A stretch of DNA of 64,000 bases, taken from CAZTTG01 sp964615935 (GTDB lineage Bacteria; Planctomycetota; UBA1135; GCA-002686595). The translations under genes were made by a program, and so were the position numbers. The DNA lies in assembly GCA_964615935.1 (NCBI GenBank), contig CAZTTG010000027.1, positions 1-64,000 on the forward strand, given 5' to 3'. Numbering within the stretch: the first letter of the stretch is position 1; every line of letters starts with the position of its first letter. A model generated the notes under the pieces. That model saw only the letters and a list, made by a program, of their open reading frames with translations, was not told the origin of the DNA and did no database searches. Of this stretch, positions 36,407 to 44,575 are shown in pieces.

Positions 36407-36859
36407 ATGAAGTACCCGTTCATCGCCACGATCCTCCTTCTCGCCATCCTGTCTCCGAGCGCCGCCCAGGACCCCGAGCCCCGGCCCGACCCGGGGGTGG
36501 GCGCCCGCGCGGGGGAGGTCCAGGACGAGCTGGACGAGCTGCGGCGCCGGGTCGCGGTCCTGGAGGCCGATCTGGCCGCCGCGCAGGAGCTGGACTCCCG
36601 GATCCTCCTCTGGTTCGAGGGCATGACGTGCGGCGCCAAGGCCATGGCCGACGTCCTCGACGAGGCCGAGGCCGGGGGCTTCGCCGCGGGCATCAACCAC
36701 GAGTCGCGCGAGGTGCTGCTGGCCGGCTGGCGCGAGCACCTGGCGGCGCTGCGCAAGGGCGCGCCCGCGGCTCCGAAGAGGCCCGAAGGGACCGGAAAGT
36801 CGCGCGAGGAGGAGGGAGGAGGCCGCCAGGCCACGCTCCGCGCGGGATCGGGCAGGTAG
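36407..36859 (+). CDS. Small exported coiled-coil protein
   Basis: A 150-residue protein with a clean signal peptide (KYPFIATILLLAILSPSAA, residues 2-20). A coiled coil follows (about 35-62, 'DELDELRRRVAVLEADLAAAQEL'-type heptads), then a helical stretch and a basic, Gly-rich tail after residue 120. The single Cys (in MTCGAK) is not followed by a partner. No family recognised. ATG 36407 was chosen because the signal peptide begins there. It is divergent from pabB, and about 300 bases upstream of the sensor-kinase reading frame. Confidence 0.6.
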   Translation: MKYPFIATILLLAILSPSAAQDPEPRPDPGVGARAGEVQDELDELRRRVAVLEADLAAAQELDSRILLWFEGMTCGAKAMADVLDEAEAGGFAAGINHESREVLLAGWREHLAALRKGAPAAPKRPEGTGKSREEEGGGRQATLRAGSGR

Positions 36860-37010
36860 CGCGGGAGGTGGCGGGCGGCCCGGCCGAGGGACGGTCGGCG
36901 CCGATGCGACCCCGCCCTCCCCCCGCGCAGCCGCGGCGTCGCAAGGCTGAAACGTGGGGATGACAGGCGCGCCGGCATTCAGGAGAATGCGACTTACCGC
37001 GGCGGGGTGA
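36860..37010 (+). other. Spacer with candidate upstream start codons for the sensor kinase
   Basis: Two ATGs (36960 and 36987) are in frame with the hybrid kinase. That frame then hits TGA at 37008-37010 before the first propeller repeat. AGGAG lies only one base before ATG 36987, too close for good initiation. No promoter or hairpin stood out. Confidence 0.4.
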
Positions 37011-37166
37011 GGACCTTCCCCGGGCGCGGGCGGCCTCCTGTGGTGCACCACCCGGGAGGGCGTCTACCGCCGCCTCGGGGATGCCTGGGTCCCCTGCCCC
37101 TGGGAGGGCACCCGGCCTGAGGGGTGGCACCTCGAGGAGATCCTCCCCCTCCCCGACGGTCGCCTG

Positions 37167-40100
37167 ATGCTCCTTCCCCGCGACTGCCGCGGCTGCGACG
37201 GCTATGCCCTGTGGAGCGGGGAGGCGCTCGCGCCGGCTCGCATCTCCCAGGAGGGGATCCACCTGATCGGCGCCGTGCTCGGGCCGGGCGGCCAGCCGAT
37301 CCTGGCCACACGCCAGGGCCGGCTCCTCGCCCTCGAGGGCGGAAGCTGGGCCGCGATCACGCCCCGGCACATGGAGTCCGACAACCTGACCCGGATCTGC
37401 ATCACCTCGGACGATCGCCTGTGCCTGGTCTCCGAGGCCGGCAGGCTGCTGACCTGCGATCTGCTCTCGGAGCGCTGGCTCACCCTCGTGCCCGAGGGGG
37501 GGCCGCTGTGGTCCGCCATACAGGCCCTGTGCCCGGCGCCCGAGGGCGGTCTGTGGCTGGGAACCATGGGAGGTGTCGTCCGCTGGACCGGCGAGGGCTT
37601 CGCCGACTACCTGTCGGAGGGCGCCGGCCAGGCCCTCGACACGGTGACCGCCGTGGAGGTGGACGAGCGGGGTCACCTGTGGGTCGGCAGCGGCGCCGAC
37701 ATCCGGGGCGCCCTCGAGCGCGACGGATCGGGGTGGCGCCTGCACCGCGAGCCCGAGGGGGTGGGCGAGCTCCACGTGCACTGCATCCACCGGGACGGCT
37801 CGGGGGGGCTGTGGTTCTCGCTCCTGGGGGACGAGTGGGAGACGGAGGAGGTCCCCGGCGGCGTGGCCGCCCTGCGCAATGGTGACTGGAGGCGCTACAC
37901 CACCGAGGACGGCCTCCCCGACAACCGCTGCTACGGACTCATGGAGGGCCCCGAGGGCGGGCCCTGGGTCGCGACGCGGCGCGGTGTGGCTCGGCTCTCG
38001 GGGGAGCGCTGGGTGCCGGTGGGCCAGGAGCTTCCGACGGCCTTCCAGCTCCGGCGGGCACCCGACGGCCGCGTCTGGTGCAGCGGTGGCCCGCACCGCC
38101 CGGGTCTGCACCGGCTCGTGGACGGGCGTTGGGAGCCGATGGAGGATCCGCTCCTCGCCGACGCCCACGTCTACGACCTGGCCTGGACCGCCGACGGCTG
38201 GCTGTGGGTGACCGCCCGCGAGGGGATCTTCGCCTTCGACGGCCAGCAGAGCTTCGAGGTCACCCGGGAGCCCGGCATCCCCCGCAACCACTGGCCGATC
38301 CGGATCGACTCGCAGGAGGACATCTGGCTGGGCTCGCTGGGCTGGGGCCTGATGCGATTCCGTCCCGCCGACATCGCGGCCCCGACCATCACCGGCCTCA
38401 CGGTGCACGTCGACTCCCGGCGGCGAGCGGCGGCGGTCCACTGGAGCTCGCGGGATCGCTGGGACGTCACCCCTCCCCGGCGCCTGCGCTACCAGTTTCA
38501 GCTCGACGAGGAGGAGTGGAGCCCGCCCTCGGAGGCTACCCACGCGGACCTCGTGGACCTCGCCCCCGGCCAGCACCGCCTCCGCGTGCGCGCCCTCGAT
38601 CTGGCCGGCAACGTCCAGCGCGTCCCCGAGGAGTGCGTCCTCACCGTGTCCTCGGGCTCGGCGGCCCGCCTGATGCTCGGCCTGCTCCTGGCCCTCACCG
38701 CCCTCAGCCTGCTCGCCGTGATGACCCGGCGCCGGCGCGAGCGCCGCCTCGCCCGGGATCGGGAGCGCGAGCTCCTGAGCCGATCCGAGAGGCACTACCG
38801 CACCCTGGTCGAGCGCGCGGACATGATCCTGTCGCGCTTCGACGGCGCCGGCCGACTGGTCTACATCAGCCCCCAGATCGAGGAGCTGACCGGCCGGAGA
38901 GCAGAGGAGCTCATCCGCACCCCCGGGCTCCTCGAGCAGCTCGTGCACCCCGAGGATCGGGAGCGCTTCGCGAGGACCGGGGAGGGCTCGGACGCAGGCG
39001 GGCCGGATCAGCCCGAGTTCCGGCTGCGCCAGGCCGACGGCCAGTGGCGCTGGATCTACCCCAGGCGCGGCCCCGCGCGAGGCGGCGGAGGAGACCAGCG
39101 GGAGCGCGAGGTGGTGTGGGTCGACATCTCCGAGCGCCGGGCCCTCGAGGACGCCGTGCGCCGCAGCGAGGAGCGCTTTCGGGGCATCGTCGAGACCAGC
39201 ACCGAGGGGGTGTGGATCCTCGACGTCGACGGCCGCACGACCTACGCCAACGAGCGCATGGCCTCCATCCTGGGGGTGGAGAAAGGCGGCCTGGTCGGTC
39301 GCTCCCTGGACGAGTTCCTGGAGGGAGCCTCGATGGCCGTGGCCGGCTCGGCGGTCGAGCGATCGGGCGCCGGGGAGCCCCAGCAGTGCGAGGTGCAGCT
39401 CCGCCGCGCCGACGGCGAGCAGGCCTCGGCCATCCTGGGCGTGAGCCGCATCGGCGACTCCCGGGGCGAAGGGTGCGGCTCCCTGGTGATGGTGGCCGAC
39501 ATCACCCCCCACCGGCGCGCCGAGGACGCGCTCCTGCGCTCGCAGAAGTGGGAGAGCCTGGGCGCGATGGCGGGGGGCGTGGCCCACGACTTCAGCAACC
39601 TGCTCATGGCCATGCTGGGCAAGGCCCACCTGGCCCTGGGGGAGCTGTCCGAGGGGAGCGAGGCCCAGCGCCACCTGCACGGCATCGAGGACGCCGCCAT
39701 GCACGCTCGTGAGCTGTGCCAGCAGCTCCTGGCCTACGGGGGCAGCGCGACCTTCGAGCTGCAGAGCGTGGACCTGTCCGAGCTGTGCGCGGACATGATG
39801 CGGCTCCTGCGCGCCTCCACCGACGACGCGACCCGCATCCTGGCCGACCTGCGGCCCGTGCCCCTCATCGAGGCCGACCCGGTTCAGCTCAGGCAGGTGA
39901 TCCTGAACCTCGTCCTGAACGCGACCGAGTCCTTCCGCGACCGGACGGGCACCATCCAGCTCCGCACGGACTGCGGCCATCTCGAGCGAGCGGAGCTGGA
40001 CGGCATGGTGCTGGGCTGCGAGCTGCCGGAGGGCGACTACGCCCACATCGAGACCACCGACGATGGCTGCGGCATGGACCTGGAGACCATCGGCAAGATC

Positions 40101-40676
40101 TTCGATCCCTTCTTCAGCACCAAGTTCACCGGGCGGGGCCTGGGGCTGGCGGCCGTGCTGGGCCTGGTCCGGGCTCACAAGGGCGCGCTGGAGGTCTCGA
40201 GCGAACCCGGCCGGGGGACGACCTTCCGCGTCCACCTTCCGGCCGTGCCCCGCCCGGCGGCGGCCTCCGCCCCCGGCGCCGGCGAGCGGCCCTGGCGGGG
40301 CGCCGGCACGATCCTCGTGGTGGACGACGACAGCGCGGTGTGCGCGGCGGCCGAGGGCATGCTCGAGGCCCTGGGATTCGAGGTGCTCAGCGCCACCAGC
40401 GGGGCCGAGGCCGTGGACCTGTGCCGCGACGCGGCCGGCGAGATCCGCGCGGTGCTGCTCGACCTGATCATGCCCGGCATGAACGGGGTGGAGGTCTTCC
40501 GCGCCATCCGGGACATGCGCGGAGACGCGCGGGTGGTCTTCGCCAGCGGCCACCCGGAGTATCAGGCCTTCGAGCACTTCCGCGAGGAGGGCGCCTCGGG
40601 CTTCCTCATGAAGCCGTTCTCGATCCAGGCCCTGGGCGGGAAGCTGCGCGAGGTGCTCGAGGGGCAGGCCCGGTAG
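37167..40676 (+). CDS. Hybrid sensor histidine kinase with two-component-regulator propeller
   Basis: From ATG 37167 the product is 1169 residues. Residues 1-405 are Reg_prop beta-propeller repeats (GGLWLGTMGGVVRW, HLWVGSGAD, EDIWLGSLGWGLMRF), about 410-495 a Y_Y_Y sensor domain, 510-530 a transmembrane helix, and 545-790 two PAS domains. Next come the kinase core with phospho-acceptor His807 in GGVAHDFSNLL, an ATPase domain (N-box LNLVLNATES, GCGMD, FDPFFSTKF, GRGLGLA) and a receiver domain with Asp1099 in LLDLIMPG. Coding similarity continues upstream of 37167 (GLLWCTTREGVYRR encoded at 37032-37073), but that stretch has no ATG/GTG/TTG start and is closed by TGA at 37008. No signal peptide is seen although the propeller should be periplasmic. 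The 5' end is therefore doubtful: truncated, mutated or mis-sequenced. Confidence 0.85.
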   Translation: MLLPRDCRGCDGYALWSGEALAPARISQEGIHLIGAVLGPGGQPILATRQGRLLALEGGSWAAITPRHMESDNLTRICITSDDRLCLVSEAGRLLTCDLLSERWLTLVPEGGPLWSAIQALCPAPEGGLWLGTMGGVVRWTGEGFADYLSEGAGQALDTVTAVEVDERGHLWVGSGADIRGALERDGSGWRLHREPEGVGELHVHCIHRDGSGGLWFSLLGDEWETEEVPGGVAALRNGDWRRYTTEDGLPDNRCYGLMEGPEGGPWVATRRGVARLSGERWVPVGQELPTAFQLRRAPDGRVWCSGGPHRPGLHRLVDGRWEPMEDPLLADAHVYDLAWTADGWLWVTAREGIFAFDGQQSFEVTREPGIPRNHWPIRIDSQEDIWLGSLGWGLMRFRPADIAAPTITGLTVHVDSRRRAAAVHWSSRDRWDVTPPRRLRYQFQLDEEEWSPPSEATHADLVDLAPGQHRLRVRALDLAGNVQRVPEECVLTVSSGSAARLMLGLLLALTALSLLAVMTRRRRERRLARDRERELLSRSERHYRTLVERADMILSRFDGAGRLVYISPQIEELTGRRAEELIRTPGLLEQLVHPEDRERFARTGEGSDAGGPDQPEFRLRQADGQWRWIYPRRGPARGGGGDQREREVVWVDISERRALEDAVRRSEERFRGIVETSTEGVWILDVDGRTTYANERMASILGVEKGGLVGRSLDEFLEGASMAVAGSAVERSGAGEPQQCEVQLRRADGEQASAILGVSRIGDSRGEGCGSLVMVADITPHRRAEDALLRSQKWESLGAMAGGVAHDFSNLLMAMLGKAHLALGELSEGSEAQRHLHGIEDAAMHARELCQQLLAYGGSATFELQSVDLSELCADMMRLLRASTDDATRILADLRPVPLIEADPVQLRQVILNLVLNATESFRDRTGTIQLRTDCGHLERAELDGMVLGCELPEGDYAHIETTDDGCGMDLETIGKIFDPFFSTKFTGRGLGLAAVLGLVRAHKGALEVSSEPGRGTTFRVHLPAVPRPAAASAPGAGERPWRGAGTILVVDDDSAVCAAAEGMLEALGFEVLSATSGAEAVDLCRDAAGEIRAVLLDLIMPGMNGVEVFRAIRDMRGDARVVFASGHPEYQAFEHFREEGASGFLMKPFSIQALGGKLREVLEGQAR

Positions 40677-40804
40677 CCCGGCCGGTTGCGGGCTGGGCTC
40701 CGGCGGGTCGGGGGGGCTATGCTCTGCGCGTCCGCCCCCGAACCGTCCCGACCCCCCGCCCGCCCCCAGGGGACTCGGGGCGGAACCAGCGGTTGCGCGG
40801 CAGG

Positions 40805-41767
40805 ATGGAAGAACTCGAGAACCCGCGGGATTCCCTCTCCCGATCGCCGAGCCGGACTCCGAGCGCCCCGTCGCTGGCCGCCCAGCTCGACGGCTTCCTG
40901 CGCCAGCTCGGAGAGGCCCGCGGCGCCTCGGTCCACACCCTGCGGGCCTATCGGCGGGACCTCGACCAGCTCCTGGCCTTCCTCGACGAGCGCGGCATCG
41001 AGCGCGCCGAGGACGTCTCGCCCCGCCACCTGCGGGGCTTCCTCCTCCGGCTCGACGAGCGCGGCCTCGCGCGCTCCTCCATCCAGCGCAAGCTCTCGGC
41101 GGTGCGCTCGCTCTTCCGCTGGCTGCTCGAGCGGGGGCGAATCGACGCCCACCCGGCCGCCGGCCTGCGCCAGGCCCGACGCGGCCGCCGCCTGCCCACC
41201 TGCCTGTCGACGGAAGAGGTCGAGGCCCTGCTGGCCGCGCCGGACACCTCCCGCCCCGCGGGCCAGCGCGACCGAGCCCTGCTCGAGCTCATGTACTCGG
41301 CGGGCACCCGCGCCGCGGAGACGGTGGGCCTGGACGTGGACCACCTGGACCTCGACGGCGGAGTCGCCCGGGTGCTCGGCAAGGGACGGAAGGAGCGCCT
41401 GGTGCCGCTCGGCAGCCACGCCCTGACGGCCATCGGGAGCTACCTGCGCGATGCCCGGCGACCCCGGCCTCGAGCCGAGGCCGGCCGGGCCCTCTTCCTG
41501 AACCTGCGCGGTGGTCGCCTCAGCTCGCGATCCCTGGGCCGACTGGTCGAGAAGCACGCCCTGCTCGCGGGCATCCGCCGCCGGGTCACGCCCCATACCC
41601 TGCGCCACTCCTTCGCCACCCACCTGCTCGACAACGGCCTCGACCTGCGCTCGGTGCAGGACATGCTGGGCCACGCCCACCTGGCGACGACGCAGATCTA
41701 CACCCACGTCTCGATCGAGCGCCTGCGGGAGATCTACGAGAGGGCCCACCCGCGAGCGGGTGGATGA
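40805..41767 (+). CDS. xerC: Xer-type tyrosine recombinase
   Basis: The 320-residue recombinase has the XerC/D size and domain order: SAM-like core-binding domain (about 25-115) and catalytic domain (about 130-310). Catalytic residues are visible: Arg169 in SAGTRAAE, Lys in GKGRKERLVPL, the HxLRH of HTLRHSFATHLL, His in LGHAHLATTQ, and nucleophile Tyr299 in QIYTHV. Xer recombinases resolve chromosome dimers at dif. XerC versus XerD cannot be settled by eye; the position is isolated. ATG 40805 begins MEELENPRD; a TATGCT at 40718-40723 could be a -10. No dif-like site was seen nearby. Confidence 0.88.
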   Translation: MEELENPRDSLSRSPSRTPSAPSLAAQLDGFLRQLGEARGASVHTLRAYRRDLDQLLAFLDERGIERAEDVSPRHLRGFLLRLDERGLARSSIQRKLSAVRSLFRWLLERGRIDAHPAAGLRQARRGRRLPTCLSTEEVEALLAAPDTSRPAGQRDRALLELMYSAGTRAAETVGLDVDHLDLDGGVARVLGKGRKERLVPLGSHALTAIGSYLRDARRPRPRAEAGRALFLNLRGGRLSSRSLGRLVEKHALLAGIRRRVTPHTLRHSFATHLLDNGLDLRSVQDMLGHAHLATTQIYTHVSIERLREIYERAHPRAGG

Positions 41768-41828
41768 GGCGCAGCGGAGGGAGCCCGACCCTCCAGCGCG
41801 GTGGCCCCACCCGGAGAGCCCGGAGGCT

Positions 41829-42410
41829 TCAGGCCTCCTCGTCCCCGCTCAGCTCGCGGTGCAGCCAGGCGCGGGCCAGGCGCAGGTCGCGCTCGACCGT
41901 GGTGAGGGAGGTGTCCAGCACGCGGGCCACCTCGCTCATCTGCAGGCCGCCGAAGAAGCGCAGCTCGACCACACGGGCCTTGCGCTGGTCGAGCTCGGCC
42001 AAGTGGGTGAGGACCTCGTCCATCGCCAGGAGCTCCTCCGGAGCGCGGTAGACGAGGTCTTCGTCGATCTCATCCAGGGCCACCCGCCGGACGCCGCCCC
42101 CCCGCTTGGCGGCCTTCCGCCGGCGCGCGTGGTCGACCAGGATGCGGCGGATGCAGGTGGCGGCCACCGCAAAGAAGTGCGCACGGTCGGACCACTCGAC
42201 CTCCTCCTGATCGGTCAGGCGAAGCCAGGCCTCGTTCACCAGCGCGGTGGTCTGCAGGGTGTGGTCCGCGCGCTCACCCCGCAGCGAAGCCGCCGCCCGA
42301 TGGCGCAGCTCCTGGTAGATGATCGGGATCAGCCGATCCTGGGCCTCCCGATCCCCTCGCCCGGCCGCGTGGAGGAGACGCGTCACCTCTCCGGTATCGC
42401 TCTGGCTCAT
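41829..42410 (-). CDS. ECF-type RNA polymerase sigma factor (planctomycete/acidobacterial type)
   Basis: The 193-residue sigma factor has region 2 (residues about 8-80: LIPIIYQELRHRAAASLRGE, then TTALVNEAWLRLTD and HFFAVAATCIRRILVDHARR). Region 4 is at about 130-185 (LAELDQRKARVVELRFFGG, MSEVARVLDTSLTTVERDLRLARAWL). This combination matches the sigma-70-like family common in Planctomycetes and Acidobacteria. No anti-sigma gene follows; many of these work with a neighbouring kinase instead, and none is beside it here. It lies downstream of tRNA-Glu on the same strand. Confidence 0.9.
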   Translation of the reverse strand: MSQSDTGEVTRLLHAAGRGDREAQDRLIPIIYQELRHRAAASLRGERADHTLQTTALVNEAWLRLTDQEEVEWSDRAHFFAVAATCIRRILVDHARRRKAAKRGGGVRRVALDEIDEDLVYRAPEELLAMDEVLTHLAELDQRKARVVELRFFGGLQMSEVARVLDTSLTTVERDLRLARAWLHRELSGDEEA

Positions 42411-42455
42411 CTCGCTACCCGCCCCGCAGGGTGTGCCGACGGGTGAGACCCCCCC

Positions 42456-42473
42456 CGGGTTCCACGGAACCCG
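42456..42473. promoter_or_regulatory. 18-base dyad upstream of the ECF sigma gene
   Basis: CGGGTTCC and GGAACCCG flank a two-base centre, a perfect 8+8 dyad 46-63 bases before the sigma-factor start. The two-base centre makes a poor hairpin, so a protein-binding site is as likely as an RNA structure. It lies between tRNA-Glu and the sigma gene. Confidence 0.35.
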
Positions 42474-42530
42474 CGCCCGCGCAGGGGGAATCGATCGGCG
42501 CGGGCCTCACCGGGGTAAGGGGTGGTCGGG

Positions 42531-42608
42531 TGGTGACCCCTAGGGGATTTGAACCCCTGTCGCCAGGATGAAAACCTGGTGTCCTAGGCCTGGCTAGACG
42601 AAGGGGCC
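42531..42608 (-). tRNA. tRNA-Glu (anticodon TTC)
   Basis: Read on the minus strand, the 5' GGCCCCT pairs with AGGGGTC at the 3' end (one G-U). The anticodon stem CCAGG/CCTGG encloses the loop TTTTCAT, giving anticodon TTC. The T-arm AGGGG-TTCAAAT-CCCCT is perfect. The discriminator A73 (42534) is followed by an encoded CCA (42533-42531). The mature body without CCA is 42534-42608, 75 nt. Confidence 0.95.
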
Positions 42609-42770
42609 CCGATAACCAGACCCCGCTGCGGCCGAGGCCGTCGCGGGGTGGGCGGGAACGTACTGGCGTGCGCCGGTCCTGTCAACGTCGGCCGGGGCTT
42701 TTCGGAGCTCGCGTCCGCCGCCGCCCGCTCCGGGAGTCGGCCGAGGCCGGCCGAGCCGGGCTCCCGGCGA

Positions 42771-44072
42771 TCAGCGCCCCCGCGCGCGCCTCCAGCCGGC
42801 GCGCTCGAGCCGCTCCAGCACGTGCGCGTACTCGCGCTCCAGCCCGTCGAGCCGATCGCCCGCGCCGCGCGCCTCGCCCGGCAGGACGCTCCACGTGTAC
42901 GTCTCGATCTCGAGGTGCAGCTCCTCGATCCCCCAGACCTCCGGGCGGGAGAGGGCGCGGTCGAGGAGCGCGTCGGCCAGCTCGCGGGTGGTGTCCAGGC
43001 CGGCCTCCTCCCCGAGCCGTCCCAGGTCGACCGGCACGTGGAAGTGGCAGCGCCACTCCGGGCACGACAGCCAGTCGGGCTCCCCGACCGAGAGGGCCGC
43101 GCCCAGGGCCGGAAGGTCGAAGGCCCGCAGCCGACCGTCGGGACCCTCTCCCCCCACCTGGTGCAGGTAGACGGGCTCGTCCAGGGCCAGCAGGCGCTCG
43201 CGTCCGCGCGGGCGGCCGCCCGGATCGAGCAGCCGCAGGGCGTTGCTGATCTGCAGCTTGCCCAGCGGCGCGCCCCCCGCCGTGGCGCGGGCCAGGGTCC
43301 CCTCGGGCTCCTCGAACTCCACCGCGGCGTGGCAGGCGTCGAGACAGGTCCCCAGGTGCCGGGCGCAGACCTCGCGGGCGCGATCGGCTCCCCAACTCGC
43401 CTCCGCCGCGAGCCGCCCGGCCGCGGCCCCCCGGATGGCGGAGTGGAGGTCGGCGAGCTCGGCCGTGTCGCCGCAGCTCGCTCCCGGCTCGGGCTCGATC
43501 GACAGGACGACCCGCACCCCGCTCTCCTCCTCGATCCGCGCCAGCTCCGCGGCGCAGCGCGCGAAGGCCAGGGCGCAGCCCGCTCGATCGGCCGGTCCGG
43601 CGAGGTCGGCGGCCACCATGCCGGGGTGGGTGCTGATCGAGACGTGACCCCGCGCGTCGCCCCGGAGGGCCACCGCCGCCCGCGCCGCGATCCGCGCCAC
43701 GTCCAGGGTGTAGCGCATCCGCCGGGGCTCGAGCCAGGTGGGCCGGAAGACGCCCGCCTTCAGCCCCTCCCGGTGGAAGCCGCCGAAGGGGAAGGCGTTG
43801 CAGGTGAAGGGCTCCAGCCCGCTCTCCGCCAGGAAGCCGACGAAGGCGTCGAGCCCGGTGGCGCCCCCCGGGCCGGCGAGCTCCCTCGCCGCTGCCGCGG
43901 GCAGGTACAGGCCCACTCCGAAGGGCTCTCCCCCGGCCAGGCGATCCCGCAGGGGCAGGGCCAGCTCGGCGAGGCCGCGCAGCACGCCCCGGGCGTCCTC
44001 GACCGGCAGGAGGTTCAGGCAGTAGGCCAGCCGGACTTCGCGATCCGGGTGCTCGGGATGGACGAAGCGCAC
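42771..44072 (-). CDS. eboE: EboE-family TIM-barrel metabolite traffic protein
   Basis: The 433-residue protein belongs to the xylose-isomerase-like TIM-barrel family called EboE. Diagnostic stretches are LAYCLNLLPVEDARGV at the N-terminus, PFGVGLYLPAAAARELAG, FTCNAFPFGGFHREGLKAG, the 'RMRYTLDVARIAA' helix and SISTHPGM, with metal-type His/Glu residues (LSIEPEPGA, CLDACHAAVEFE, HFHVPVDLG). EboE is needed for precursor export in the Nostoc ebo cluster. Here it stands alone with a Trm112-like gene 41 bases upstream, 38 kb from eboA. GTG start at 44072. The C-terminus carries a variable Arg-rich tail. The assignment comes from remembered family motifs. Confidence 0.78.
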   Translation of the reverse strand: MRFVHPEHPDREVRLAYCLNLLPVEDARGVLRGLAELALPLRDRLAGGEPFGVGLYLPAAAARELAGPGGATGLDAFVGFLAESGLEPFTCNAFPFGGFHREGLKAGVFRPTWLEPRRMRYTLDVARIAARAAVALRGDARGHVSISTHPGMVAADLAGPADRAGCALAFARCAAELARIEEESGVRVVLSIEPEPGASCGDTAELADLHSAIRGAAAGRLAAEASWGADRAREVCARHLGTCLDACHAAVEFEEPEGTLARATAGGAPLGKLQISNALRLLDPGGRPRGRERLLALDEPVYLHQVGGEGPDGRLRAFDLPALGAALSVGEPDWLSCPEWRCHFHVPVDLGRLGEEAGLDTTRELADALLDRALSRPEVWGIEELHLEIETYTWSVLPGEARGAGDRLDGLEREYAHVLERLERAGWRRARGR

Positions 44073-44113
44073 GGCGCCTCAGAGGGAGCTGGCCTCGAGC
44101 GACGGACCCCTGC

Positions 44114-44359
44114 TCAGAGCTCGATCCCCTCGTCGATGAGCAGGACCGGGATGTCCTGCTTGATGGGGTAGATCACCCGGCCGTCCTCGCGCACGAGACC
44201 CGCGGCCAGGGGCTCCTCCACCTTCTTGCCGCCCTTGTTGGCGCACTGGCCGGCCTCGATCTTCCGGTTGACCTGCTCCAGGACCGGCGCCTCGGCCTCG
44301 GCCAGCGGCTGGTGGGTCTCCGGACAGGCCAGGATGCTCAGGAGGTCCTTGTCGATCAC
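44114..44359 (-). CDS. Trm112/UPF0434-family protein
   Basis: An 81-residue protein of the Trm112 type: DLLSILACPETHQPL at the N-terminus and GRVIYPIKQDIPVLLIDEGIEL at the end. An ~20-residue Lys/Glu-rich insertion lies between the halves. Only two Cys remain (in LACPE and GQCANK), so the zinc site of the classical four-Cys form is incomplete. Trm112 proteins activate methyltransferases in eukaryotes and archaea; bacterial YcaR-like members have no settled role. GTG start at 44359. It lies 41 bases upstream of eboE on the same strand. Confidence 0.85.
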   Translation of the reverse strand: MIDKDLLSILACPETHQPLAEAEAPVLEQVNRKIEAGQCANKGGKKVEEPLAAGLVREDGRVIYPIKQDIPVLLIDEGIEL

Positions 44360-44575
44360 GTCGTTCTCCGTCGGGGACGCCGCTCGCCCGAGGGTTTCCC
44401 GGGGCCCGGGGGGGGCGGCGGGAGGCGCTCGGCGACGGCCGGTTCAGGGTGTGTACTCCCTGCGCGCCACCGCGGCAAGGGGCAAGGTCCCCCGGGCCCG
44501 CTGAACTCCCCGGCGCGCGCGGCGTTGACAGGCTGCCCGGTCGGCGGGAGGCTCTCGCAGATCGCCCCGAGCTCC

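Noticed and set aside
37008..37010. TGA read as selenocysteine in the sensor kinase
   Set aside because: No selenium-type context, no family precedent and no hairpin immediately downstream that I could support; mutation or error is simpler.
36693..40577. Open frame of about 1290 codons opposite the sensor kinase
   Set aside because: Composition bias (His, Gln, Gly, Val) and no domains; shadow of the kinase gene.
44525..44530. TTGACA as the -35 of the exported protein gene at 44576
   Set aside because: No acceptable -10 at 16-18 bases (GAGGCT), so not reported as a promoter.
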